In this document: positions 7,555 through 14,674 of the stretch, piece by piece | How the letters are laid out: each line of letters begins with the position of its first letter | How positions within the stretch are numbered: the first letter of the stretch is position 1 | Source of the DNA: Sandaracinaceae bacterium | GTDB lineage: Bacteria > Myxococcota_A > Polyangia > Polyangiales > Sandaracinaceae | Reading direction: 5' to 3' | Length of the DNA: 15,127 nucleotides | NCBI GenBank assembly: GCA_025056955.1 | Contig: JANWYL010000046.1 | Coordinates: forward strand, 1 to 15,127 | Notes under the pieces: model-generated | Databases searched by the model: none | What the model was told of the DNA's origin: nothing | Seen by the model: only the letters and a program-made list of their open reading frames with translations | Made by a program: the position numbers and the translations under genes

Positions 7555-9874
7555 CAGCGTTGTGTTCTAGGAAACCCAATGCACTCTCGTAAGCATCGAG
7601 GAGTTGACCTAATGACACATCGACCAGGCCATCGACAACCAACCTGTCGCCACCCACCTTGCCGATCACAGTCATGGGTACTCCCTTTGCTTGCGCGATG
7701 GAACGAGCGCGGTCAAGGGATTCAGGGGGCAGAGAAATGATCACCCGAGTCGGCTCCTCTGCAAAAAGCAAAGAAAGGGAGGAGGCGTCGAGTTGGTTGG
7801 ACTGAGGGAGATGAACCCTCGCACCAATCCCAAGGCCAATTGCGCACTCAGCCAATGCCACACCCATTCCGCCATCTGAGATGTCGTGAGCAGAACGAAT
7901 CAAGTGGGTGCGGGCCATCTCCAAGAGGGCATCCTGCAACCGCCTTTCCATGTCAAGATCAATGCGAGGGGAATTGCCTCCTAGACCCCCAGTGAGGTGG
8001 ACATATATCTCAGAACCACCCAATACGCCACAACTTGGTGGGCCAAGGTGAACAACGAGATCACCCTCCCTCGCGAACGCCATTGGCACACAATCATCTG
8101 GTGAGCGGAGAATTCCCACTGCTCCAACGATTGGCGTGGGCAAAATCGGTTGCCCATCTGTCTCGTTATAAAGTGAAACATTACCGGACACAACGGGAAC
8201 TCGGAGATGGGTGCATGCCATGGCAATCCCCTCGACCGCCCGACCAAATTGCCACATCGTTTTTGGGTCAAGGGGGCTACCGAAATTGAGGCAGTCGGTA
8301 AGCCCAATTGGTTCCGCTCCAACGCACACGATATTGCGCAAACACTCGGCCACCGCCATCGCTCCTCCGTTCAGAGGATCCAAAGCCACAAAACGGGCAT
8401 TCCCATCCACAGAAATGGCGAGGTACTTGATGAGGGCATCTTTCATCTCTGGATCAGAAGGGTTGGCTGGGCAAAACACCCGAATCACCGCTGCATCACC
8501 CTCACCTGGCCTTATCACTGTTCCAACCCGAACCATGTGGTCAAACTGCCGAAACACCCAGCGCCTTGAACCGATGTTTGGCGAAGACAAGAGCCGAATA
8601 AGGGTTTCAGAACCGTCCATCGAGCGCAGGCGTTGATGGAGGTGTTCTTCCCTCCTCTCGTAAGGGGGTGGTGGCATCTCTGGATGAGAGTATCTGGGAA
8701 GGTGTTCACTAAAGAGCAAGATTGGGAGATCAACCACCCGGGTGTGTTTTGGTGGTTCAGTTGATGGGAGTGTATCAGGGTGTATGGTGGCCTTGCACAC
8801 AAAGCGCCCGCTATCGGTAACTTCACCTATCTCAGCACACTCAATATCCCACTTTTGGCAGATCGATTTGATCACCGATTCTTTCCCTGGCGCAGCAACA
8901 ACAAGCATCCTCTCTTGAGATTCACTCAAAAGCACCTCGTACGGGGTCATGCCTGAAGCGCGTCGAGGAACGCGGTCGAGATCGATCTCGATGCCACGCT
9001 GGGCCCTTGCTGCCACCTCGACGCTGCTTGAAGTGAGCCCTGCAGCCCCCATGTCTTGAGCCCCAACTGCGGCTCCAGAGCCAAAAATTTCGAGACAAGC
9101 CTCAAGAAGCAACTTCCCTCGGAAGGGGTCAGCCACCTGCACCGTTGGCAGCTTGGAGTGCGCGTTTTGATCAAATCCAGCACTGGCCATTGTCGCCCCA
9201 TGAATCCCGTCCCTCCCCGTTGGCGCCCCAAGGTAAAACACCCGATTCCCCACATCACCCCCCCTCCCAAAAAGCAAGCGGTCCCTTCGGGCAATGCCCA
9301 AGGCAAAAACGTTCACCAAGCAATTCTGGTTGTAGCTTGGATCGAAAAAAAGCTCCCCCCCAACTGTAGGCACCCCAAAAGCATTCCCATATCCAGAAAT
9401 ACCCTTCACCACTCCTTGAAGCAAGCGCCTGGTCAAGAGAAGTTTGGGATCACCAAAGCGCAGTGAGTTGAGCAAGGCCACAGGCCTTGCACCCATGGTG
9501 AATACGTCCCTGAGAATACCACCAACTCCGGTTGCAGCTCCCTGATAGGGCTCAATGAAGGAAGGGTGATTGTGTGACTCGATTTTAAACACTGCAACAA
9601 AGCCATCACCGATATCGACTGCACCCGCGTTTTCACCCGGCCCTTGGACCACACGAGGGCCTTGGGTTGGCAGCAACTTGAGGTAGTTTTTGGAACTCTT
9701 GTAGGAGCAGTGCTCGCTCCACATGGCCGAGATAACCCCAAGCTCAGCCAAAGTTGGGAAACGCCCCAAAAGCCCTATGAGATATTCCCACTCTTTTTGG
9801 GTTAGACCATGATTTTCCGCCTGATCGGAAGTTGTGATGAGTTCAATACCTGAAAATTTTTGACCACCTCTCAT
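7544..9874 (-). CDS. purL: Phosphoribosylformylglycinamidine synthase subunit PurL
   Basis: PurL converts formylglycinamide ribonucleotide, ATP and ammonia to formylglycinamidine ribonucleotide, the fourth step of de novo purine synthesis, in the cytoplasm. At 776 residues it is the small form, which works with separate PurQ (glutaminase) and PurS; neither is in this window. Near the N-terminus HGLTQKEWE and GRFPTLAELG lead into SAMWSEHCSYKSSK, which holds the family's catalytic His (H55). The ATP and metal-binding segment SHNHPSFIEPYQGAATGVGG lies at about 100-119. The second AIRS-like half has an SVDGNARFVALDP segment, LTDCLNFGSPLDP and GNVSLYNET, and DISDGGMGVALAE lies near the C-terminus. 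No domain is missing. The ATG at 9874 has no clear ribosome binding site, but the frame starts about where the family starts. The gene overlaps the downstream phosphatase gene by 11 bp and faces a divergent 127-bp promoter region. Confidence 0.97.
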   Translation of the reverse strand: MRGGQKFSGIELITTSDQAENHGLTQKEWEYLIGLLGRFPTLAELGVISAMWSEHCSYKSSKNYLKLLPTQGPRVVQGPGENAGAVDIGDGFVAVFKIESHNHPSFIEPYQGAATGVGGILRDVFTMGARPVALLNSLRFGDPKLLLTRRLLQGVVKGISGYGNAFGVPTVGGELFFDPSYNQNCLVNVFALGIARRDRLLFGRGGDVGNRVFYLGAPTGRDGIHGATMASAGFDQNAHSKLPTVQVADPFRGKLLLEACLEIFGSGAAVGAQDMGAAGLTSSSVEVAARAQRGIEIDLDRVPRRASGMTPYEVLLSESQERMLVVAAPGKESVIKSICQKWDIECAEIGEVTDSGRFVCKATIHPDTLPSTEPPKHTRVVDLPILLFSEHLPRYSHPEMPPPPYERREEHLHQRLRSMDGSETLIRLLSSPNIGSRRWVFRQFDHMVRVGTVIRPGEGDAAVIRVFCPANPSDPEMKDALIKYLAISVDGNARFVALDPLNGGAMAVAECLRNIVCVGAEPIGLTDCLNFGSPLDPKTMWQFGRAVEGIAMACTHLRVPVVSGNVSLYNETDGQPILPTPIVGAVGILRSPDDCVPMAFAREGDLVVHLGPPSCGVLGGSEIYVHLTGGLGGNSPRIDLDMERRLQDALLEMARTHLIRSAHDISDGGMGVALAECAIGLGIGARVHLPQSNQLDASSLSLLFAEEPTRVIISLPPESLDRARSIAQAKGVPMTVIGKVGGDRLVVDGLVDVSLGQLLDAYESALGFLEHNADGY

Positions 9875-10001
9875 TGTTTGTTAGGAGCAGGAGGGTGTCA
9901 CGTTTCACCCAAATTGCAAGCCCAAGTAAGACAAGAAAATCGTCTTCCACAACACATGAGTTCAATGGCGATTGGATAAGTTAAGCTGATGTAGGATGGC
10001 T
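9875..10001. promoter_or_regulatory. Divergent intergenic region between purL and the NAGPA-type gene
   Basis: This 127-bp region must carry the start signals for purL (minus) and the secreted glycosidase (plus). I see no strong sigma70 pair on either strand. AGGA at 9993-9996 lies 5 bases before ATG 10002 and supports that start for the plus-strand gene. An 18-bp imperfect palindrome near purL is listed separately. Confidence 0.4.
9893..9910. promoter_or_regulatory. Candidate operator: 18-bp palindrome with central CG upstream of purL
   Basis: GGGTGTCACGTTTCACCC has 7 of 9 positions symmetric around a central CG, and lies 19-36 bases before the purL ATG. LacI-family regulators, including purine repressors, commonly bind even-length palindromes with a central CG. 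The location fits a repressor site for purL. No regulator gene is in the window and the match could be chance. Confidence 0.25.
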
Positions 10002-10502
10002 ATGACCCATGCGAGCTATGCACAACTTTGCCATCCTTTGCCTCAGCCTAACCGGCTATTCCTCTTTCCTTTGGTTTTGGCTGCACTTGCCAACAACCAT
10101 GCCATGGCCTGGCCGCACCCAGGCAGGGAGATACATCCAGGAATCATCTACCGCCGCTTTTCTGGTCCAATCGATATACCAGGCTCCGGAACTTCAACTC
10201 AGGAAATCTACGTGGTGTACATCGACACCCTCAATCCAACGCTTCGCTTTGTGAGCACAAGGCCATCGGATCGCGGCATCCGTACATCAGAATTTGCGAG
10301 GCGAACAGGATCAATCGTTGCGATCAACACCAACTATTTCAGCACCCCTGGTTTTGCCTCGTGTGGCTTGATGGCAGGAGAAGGTGAAGTGTGGAGAGAC
10401 AGCTATCATCACCTCCCCAATGGAAAATGTTCTGACACCATTGGATTCACCGATGGAAACCTCGTGGCGAATTCTTCATGGTCCCCTTCCTCCCCTTTGT
10501 AA
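10002..10502 (+). CDS. N-terminal fragment of a secreted NAGPA-type phosphodiester glycosidase (frameshifted)
   Basis: ATG 10002 has AGGA with a 5-base spacer; an in-frame ATG at 9996 is an alternative. Counted from 9996, residues 20-38 (RLFLFPLVLAALANNHAMA) act as an export signal core with likely cleavage after AMA, though the n-region is unusually long. Residues 50-158 are the start of a phosphodiester glycosidase (NAGPA, formerly DUF2233) domain. Beta strands IYVVYIDTLNPTLRFV and the segment VAINTNYFSTPG (INTNYF at 110-115) correspond to the family's conserved N-x-Y-F region. The frame then reads ...NLVANSSW and runs into a stop at 10500-10502, while the domain continues in the next frame. 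The fragment alone lacks the second half of the domain, with its LDGGGSST motif. Adding one base near 10471-10490 (for example TGG to TGGG) gives ...NSSWVPFLPFVRQ... and restores one protein. Confidence 0.75.
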   Translation: MTHASYAQLCHPLPQPNRLFLFPLVLAALANNHAMAWPHPGREIHPGIIYRRFSGPIDIPGSGTSTQEIYVVYIDTLNPTLRFVSTRPSDRGIRTSEFARRTGSIVAINTNYFSTPGFASCGLMAGEGEVWRDSYHHLPNGKCSDTIGFTDGNLVANSSWSPSSPL

Positions 10503-11689
10503 GGCAGGTTGCGACTGGCATGCCCACGGTAGTGCGCGAAGGAGTTGTCGTGAGTGAGGCGGAATTGTCTTCCAGCAACTACCCATCGCATTTGCAATCA
10601 CCAAATCCCCGCACTGGAATCTGCTTACATGAAGATCGACGCACCATGATTTTTAGTGTCGTTGACGGCCGCGCAGCTGGCCGAACGGGAATGCGGGCCA
10701 TCACTTTTGGACGCTTTGCAAAGCATATTCTTGGTTGCTGGCAGGCGATTATGCTTGACGGAGGGGGTTCAAGTACCATGTACGTGCGAGGAGAACCTGC
10801 TGAGGGAGACCGTGCACCTGGGGTCGTCAATCGCACCTCAGATGGCAGCGAGCGAGTGGTCGCAGCGCACCTTGGTGTTCAAGCCTATCCTGATCGTTCT
10901 TTCTGGAGGGCAGAGTACGTGGATCAATCTGCCTTAGCGCCACTCCTTCCCGGGCAACGCTTTGAGTTGTGGGTACGTTTTCGAAACACTGGTCTTCGCC
11001 CTTGGGTCGCCGATGGACCTCACCCAATTCGCCTCGGCACCGATGAGCCAATGGACCGCCCGAGCGCTTGGTTCGTTGAGGGTGCATGGATTGCTCTCCA
11101 TCGCCCAACAGCAGTTGAAGCCACAACCAATCCAGGCGATATCGGCACCTTCCGCTTCGAGGCCCGCGCACCAAGCCGGCCTGGCCGTTATATCGAAACA
11201 TTTGCTCCCCTTGTCGAAGGGATCACATGGATGAGGCCAGCAAGAGTGGTGTGGGAAATCACTGTTATGGAGCCACCGATCGACGCAAGCATTTCTTCAG
11301 CTGGTGACGCCGGCTCCCTGATTGTGGATGCAGCACCACAACCACCGGATGCATTCAATCCACCAAGCATCGATGCTTTTAGAAGATTGGACACAACCCC
11401 ATATTTGACCGATTCGGCTGAAGTTGCACTCCGGGAAGAGCAAAGAGATACCGATTACGCTGACGCCTTGCCACCCACTTTCGAAATCGATGCATCACCC
11501 AGCTACAAACCAGATGGTTTTTCTTCCATCTCTACTCGTGGTGGTACCATTCAAGGGAATTGTGCTTGCCAAATCAGGCACCCGCCTTTCTGTCGTTTTC
11601 CATGGATTTTGATGGTTGTTGCGGCCTGTATCCAAGTGCTACGCCGACTCCATCAACGTTTTTCTTGGAAGTATGGCTGCTTCTTGTGA
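10478..11689 (+). CDS. C-terminal part of the NAGPA-type phosphodiester glycosidase, with Ig-like domain and MYXO-CTERM-like tag
   Basis: This 403-residue frame continues the 10002 gene after a one-base shift; its own ATG is probably not used. Residues 1-135 complete the NAGPA domain, with the hallmark LDGGGSSTM at 93-101. Members of the family cleave sugar-phosphodiester links or act on exopolysaccharide; the bacterial substrate is generally unknown. Residues about 140-262 resemble the Trp-rich Ig-like FW (NBR1-type) domain also found on bacterial wall-active enzymes: FRNTGLRPW, a GTFRFEARAPSRPGRY segment and a final W. Residues 266-350 are an Asp/Ala/Pro-rich linker. The end carries C362-A-C364, a hydrophobic helix (374-388) and RR, which I read as a variant MYXO-CTERM anchor. 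The protein would thus be exported and fixed to the outer surface. The last 37 bp overlap convergently with the gene on the other strand. Confidence 0.8.
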   Translation: MVPFLPFVRQVATGMPTVVREGVVVSEAELSSSNYPSHLQSPNPRTGICLHEDRRTMIFSVVDGRAAGRTGMRAITFGRFAKHILGCWQAIMLDGGGSSTMYVRGEPAEGDRAPGVVNRTSDGSERVVAAHLGVQAYPDRSFWRAEYVDQSALAPLLPGQRFELWVRFRNTGLRPWVADGPHPIRLGTDEPMDRPSAWFVEGAWIALHRPTAVEATTNPGDIGTFRFEARAPSRPGRYIETFAPLVEGITWMRPARVVWEITVMEPPIDASISSAGDAGSLIVDAAPQPPDAFNPPSIDAFRRLDTTPYLTDSAEVALREEQRDTDYADALPPTFEIDASPSYKPDGFSSISTRGGTIQGNCACQIRHPPFCRFPWILMVVAACIQVLRRLHQRFSWKYGCFL

Positions 11690-12114
11690 AGATTCGGTTC
11701 ATGCTTCTCTTTTAACGTTATCTTCCCTTTCCCTTGGTTATCGATTTCAACAACAACATTTCCTCCATCAATGCGCGCTTCCCATCGAAAGCCATGAGCT
11801 GCATTCGCCAAAAGCAAAGGATAGCGGCCAAGTTCCACCCTGTTTTTCCCCTCCCTCTCCACAACCCACCGGTGCTCCTCCACATCTTCGAGGCATCGGC
11901 GCTTTTCTTCTCTTAGCCAAACCCCTTGAGCCACCTCTCTCCTTTCAAGCAATTCAAATGGGCAACGCTTCTCGTCGTGGGCAAGGGAATAGCGCACAAT
12001 GAAGCCAAAAACAAACAACGCACCCAGAGCTGGAGCAGCTCCTAACACCACGATCACAGGAAGGTACCATGGAATTTTGGTGTTGGTTTTGCTTTTGCTC
12101 TCTCCATCCACCAT
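11653..12114 (-). CDS. Small single-pass membrane protein, function unknown
   Basis: This 153-residue protein has a charged N-terminus (residues 1-13), one long hydrophobic helix at about 15-40 (IPWYLPVIVVLGAAPALGAL and beyond), and a charged soluble part. The soluble part contains two Cys (in KRCPFE and RRCLED) and predicted beta strands (HRWVVE, RVELGRYPLLL, FRWEARIDGGNVVVEI). I do not recognise a family. A type II orientation with the C-terminal domain outside the inner membrane is likely but unproven. ATG at 12112-12114 has GGGGA with a 6-base spacer. It begins 39 bp after trmFO and is probably the last gene of that transcription unit. Its last 37 bp overlap the end of the plus-strand glycosidase gene, so the two converging transcripts would be complementary there. 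Confidence 0.65.
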   Translation of the reverse strand: MVDGESKSKTNTKIPWYLPVIVVLGAAPALGALFVFGFIVRYSLAHDEKRCPFELLERREVAQGVWLREEKRRCLEDVEEHRWVVEREGKNRVELGRYPLLLANAAHGFRWEARIDGGNVVVEIDNQGKGKITLKEKHEPNLHKKQPYFQEKR

Positions 12115-12153
12115 GGTGCATCCCCATTGCCTACTGGTGGGTGATAAAAGCCT

Positions 12154-13575
12154 TCAAGTGGGAGATGGTGAAATGTGATACCTGAGGAGCTCTTTGCGCT
12201 CCTCATCCACCGTGCGTTTGATTTGGAAGGTAGGTAGACGTCGAGCTCCGACTGCCTCTATCCATCCTTCAAGATCGCGCAAAGCCCGTTCAGCGAGGGC
12301 GAGGCCTCGCCAGCGCTTATCCCTTGGGCCTCTCTCTCCTAAGGGAGGAAACATGCTAAATACCACATTGGATGGCTGGAATTCCGGGCGGCGACAGCGA
12401 AGGTATCGGTACAGTGAACCGAGGGCGGTTGTCGGAGGTGGTAGGCTTTCCAAAAAAGGAACCCCTTCTTTCAACTCCCGAGCGAGCGCCAAGCCCACAA
12501 TCAACCCGATTGCAGCGCTCTCAACATAACCCTCCACACCTGTGATTTGCCCGGCCAAGTGCACCCCAGGCATCGATCGAATTGCTAGGGTATCATCCAA
12601 CACCAATGGTGCATTCACAAAGGTGTTTCGGTGAACACTCCCATACCTTAAAAACTCTGCTTTTTCCAACCCAGGAATCATCGAAAAAACCCGACGCTGC
12701 TCAGGTTGCTTCATTCGCGTCTGAAAACCAACGATGTTGTATGCGGAGCATTCCTCGTCTTCGGGACGCAGTTGCACCACTGCAAATGGCCTCCTCCCTG
12801 TCCTCGGGTCCATCAACCCAACGGGTTTAAGTGGCCCAAAAGCCAGGGTATAGACCCCTCGCTCAGCCATCACCTCGATGGGTAAACACCCCTCAAAGTA
12901 CCTTGGTTCTTCAAAAGGCCTAGGGGGTACCTTTTCTGCACCAAGCAAGGCCTCAACAAAAGCCAAGTACTCCTCTTCGGTGAGGGGGCTGTTCAAGTAG
13001 GCGTCGTCCCCCCCTTTGCCATATCGACTGGCCCGAAAAACCTTGCTCTCATCAATCGACGAAGCCAAAACAATCGGAGAAATTGCATCGTAGTACGCCA
13101 AATGCTCGTGGCCCACTTTCTGGGCAATCGACTGCGCAAGGGCCTCGCTGGTCAGGGGACCAGTTGCAATCACGATGGGGCGGAAGGGCAAAATGTCTGT
13201 GACCTCTTCGTTGTCTCTGACTTCAATGAGAGGATGGGTGCGAACTCGCTCTGTGACTTCACGGGAAAACTTGTCTCTATCAACAGCCAACGCACCCCCA
13301 GCCGGCACCCGATGTTTTTCCGCAACTGCCATGATCAGGGAACCAGCGCGCCGCATCTCTTCTTTGAGCAATCCGACGGCATTGGTCAGGGAATCGCTGC
13401 GCAACGAGTTCGAACAAACCAGTTCAGCAAAAGTGGACGCCACTTGTGCCGGGGTGCGTTTTGCTGGCTTTTGCTCCCATAGCTGCACGCGAACACCTCG
13501 CTCAGCCATCTGAAAAGCGCATTCGCAACCGGCCAAGCCTCCACCAATCACCCATGCTTCATGATGCTTCGGCAT
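12154..13575 (-). CDS. trmFO: Folate-dependent tRNA (uracil-54-C5)-methyltransferase TrmFO
   Basis: TrmFO makes ribothymidine at position 54 of tRNA, using methylene-tetrahydrofolate as carbon donor and FAD/NAD(P)H as reductant, in the cytoplasm. The 473 residues begin with the FAD-binding signature VIGGGLAGCECA (9-20). TFAELVCSNSLRSDSL (48-63) contains the conserved Cys (C54) and the family-specific SNSLR. FEGCLPIEVMAERG (227-240) holds the second conserved Cys (C230). PVGLMDPRTGRRPFAVVQLR and AGQITGVEGYVESAAIG are also typical and set it apart from the related MnmG. ATG 13575 follows AGGA (13582-13585) with a 6-base spacer. It lies 48 bp after dprA and 39 bp before the small membrane protein gene, consistent with an operon. 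Length and motifs are complete. Confidence 0.96.
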   Translation of the reverse strand: MPKHHEAWVIGGGLAGCECAFQMAERGVRVQLWEQKPAKRTPAQVASTFAELVCSNSLRSDSLTNAVGLLKEEMRRAGSLIMAVAEKHRVPAGGALAVDRDKFSREVTERVRTHPLIEVRDNEEVTDILPFRPIVIATGPLTSEALAQSIAQKVGHEHLAYYDAISPIVLASSIDESKVFRASRYGKGGDDAYLNSPLTEEEYLAFVEALLGAEKVPPRPFEEPRYFEGCLPIEVMAERGVYTLAFGPLKPVGLMDPRTGRRPFAVVQLRPEDEECSAYNIVGFQTRMKQPEQRRVFSMIPGLEKAEFLRYGSVHRNTFVNAPLVLDDTLAIRSMPGVHLAGQITGVEGYVESAAIGLIVGLALARELKEGVPFLESLPPPTTALGSLYRYLRCRRPEFQPSNVVFSMFPPLGERGPRDKRWRGLALAERALRDLEGWIEAVGARRLPTFQIKRTVDEERKELLRYHISPSPT

Positions 13576-13623
13576 TGCAATTCCTGCTGTGATGGCTTTT
13601 TAATTTTACTGCTTTTGATCGCC

Positions 13624-14598
13624 CTAGCTCGCCAAGGCCTCGACTTCCCCATTCGAATGGCACACGATCATCCCCATGGCTTCCAATGCACCGAGCGCCG
13701 CAAGCACGCGTTCGGTTGACCATCCCAAGCGTTCCACCAGGCCTTCCATCCGCAGGGGCTCAGCCGCAATCAGCCCATAAAGTTGCCCGAGATCTTGGCC
13801 CAACTCCTGGCATAAGCCATCCAAGGAGAGATGAGATGGGTGGGGTGTAGTGGGCGCTGGCTTGGTAAGCCCCCCTGGCTTGGTGGTTCCTGGTTTGCGC
13901 TCCTTCCTCTCTTTTTGTTGAAGCCTGTTGCTACCCAGCGCCTCATGCCGAGCGTCGAGTACCTCAAGCACATCTTCTGGTCCAAGGCAAACGCGTGCTC
14001 CTTTGCGAAGCAAAGCGTTTGAACCTTCAGCGTTGAAAACAGAAGGCACTCGAGGCACAGAAAAAAGAGGAATTCCAAGAGCCAGGGCATGCGCGGCAGT
14101 GGAAAGGGCACCAGAAGGGATGGGGGCTTCAACCACCACAACAGCTTGTGCAAGGGCTGCAATCAGGCGGTTACGGGCCAAAAAAGTGTGACGGTGAGGG
14201 CGGGCATCTTCCACAAGTTCGCTCACTTCGAGCCCGCCCATTTCCAAAACCTGACGCAAAAAAGGCAAGCTGGATTTTGGAATTGCATTTAGCCCAGAAG
14301 CATGAACCACCACTGTGATCCCTCCGCTTTCAAGAGCCCCTTCGTGGGCTGCGCGATCAATCCCACGGGCCCCTCCCGAAACGACGACGCAACCCTCTTT
14401 TGCCAAGGAAGCAGCCAGGGAACGGGCGATTGCCTCCCCTCTGGAAGTGGCATTGCGGGTACCAACCACTGCCACAGCGCGTTCCCAAGAAGGGATTTGC
14501 CCTCTCAAGTAAATGCAAGAAGGAGGGTCCTTTAGGCGCTCTAAGCCCAAAGGATATTCTTTCTGGCCACGTTGGATGCACCGAATCGCTGAAATCAT
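13624..14598 (-). CDS. dprA: DNA-processing protein DprA (Smf), short form
   Basis: DprA loads RecA onto incoming single-stranded DNA during natural transformation and binds ssDNA in the cytoplasm. Of 324 residues, about 13-215 form the Rossmann-like core. Seen there are IYLRG (29-33), VGTRNATSRG (45-54), the phosphate-binding SGGARGID (74-81), HTFLARNRLIAALAQAVVVV (137-156), SGALSTAAHAL and GSNALLRKGARV (192-203). The usual G-L-D-x-x-Y-P segment is altered to GLNAIPKSS (102-110). A Lys/Pro/Thr-rich linker (228-256) leads to a C-terminal winged-helix domain (about 268-320). The N-terminal SAM-like domain of longer DprAs is absent: the frame starts right at the core, and an in-frame TAA lies just upstream of ATG 14598. 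No clear ribosome binding site is visible, so translation may be coupled or leader-poor. It sits just upstream of trmFO. Confidence 0.93.
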   Translation of the reverse strand: MISAIRCIQRGQKEYPLGLERLKDPPSCIYLRGQIPSWERAVAVVGTRNATSRGEAIARSLAASLAKEGCVVVSGGARGIDRAAHEGALESGGITVVVHASGLNAIPKSSLPFLRQVLEMGGLEVSELVEDARPHRHTFLARNRLIAALAQAVVVVEAPIPSGALSTAAHALALGIPLFSVPRVPSVFNAEGSNALLRKGARVCLGPEDVLEVLDARHEALGSNRLQQKERKERKPGTTKPGGLTKPAPTTPHPSHLSLDGLCQELGQDLGQLYGLIAAEPLRMEGLVERLGWSTERVLAALGALEAMGMIVCHSNGEVEALAS

Positions 14599-14674
14599 GC
14601 GGTCATTTGGTTATCGGAATTTTCCCTAAGCAGTTGCGTTTTTCCCTCAATCGCTCCACTCTTTTTGGTCAAAC

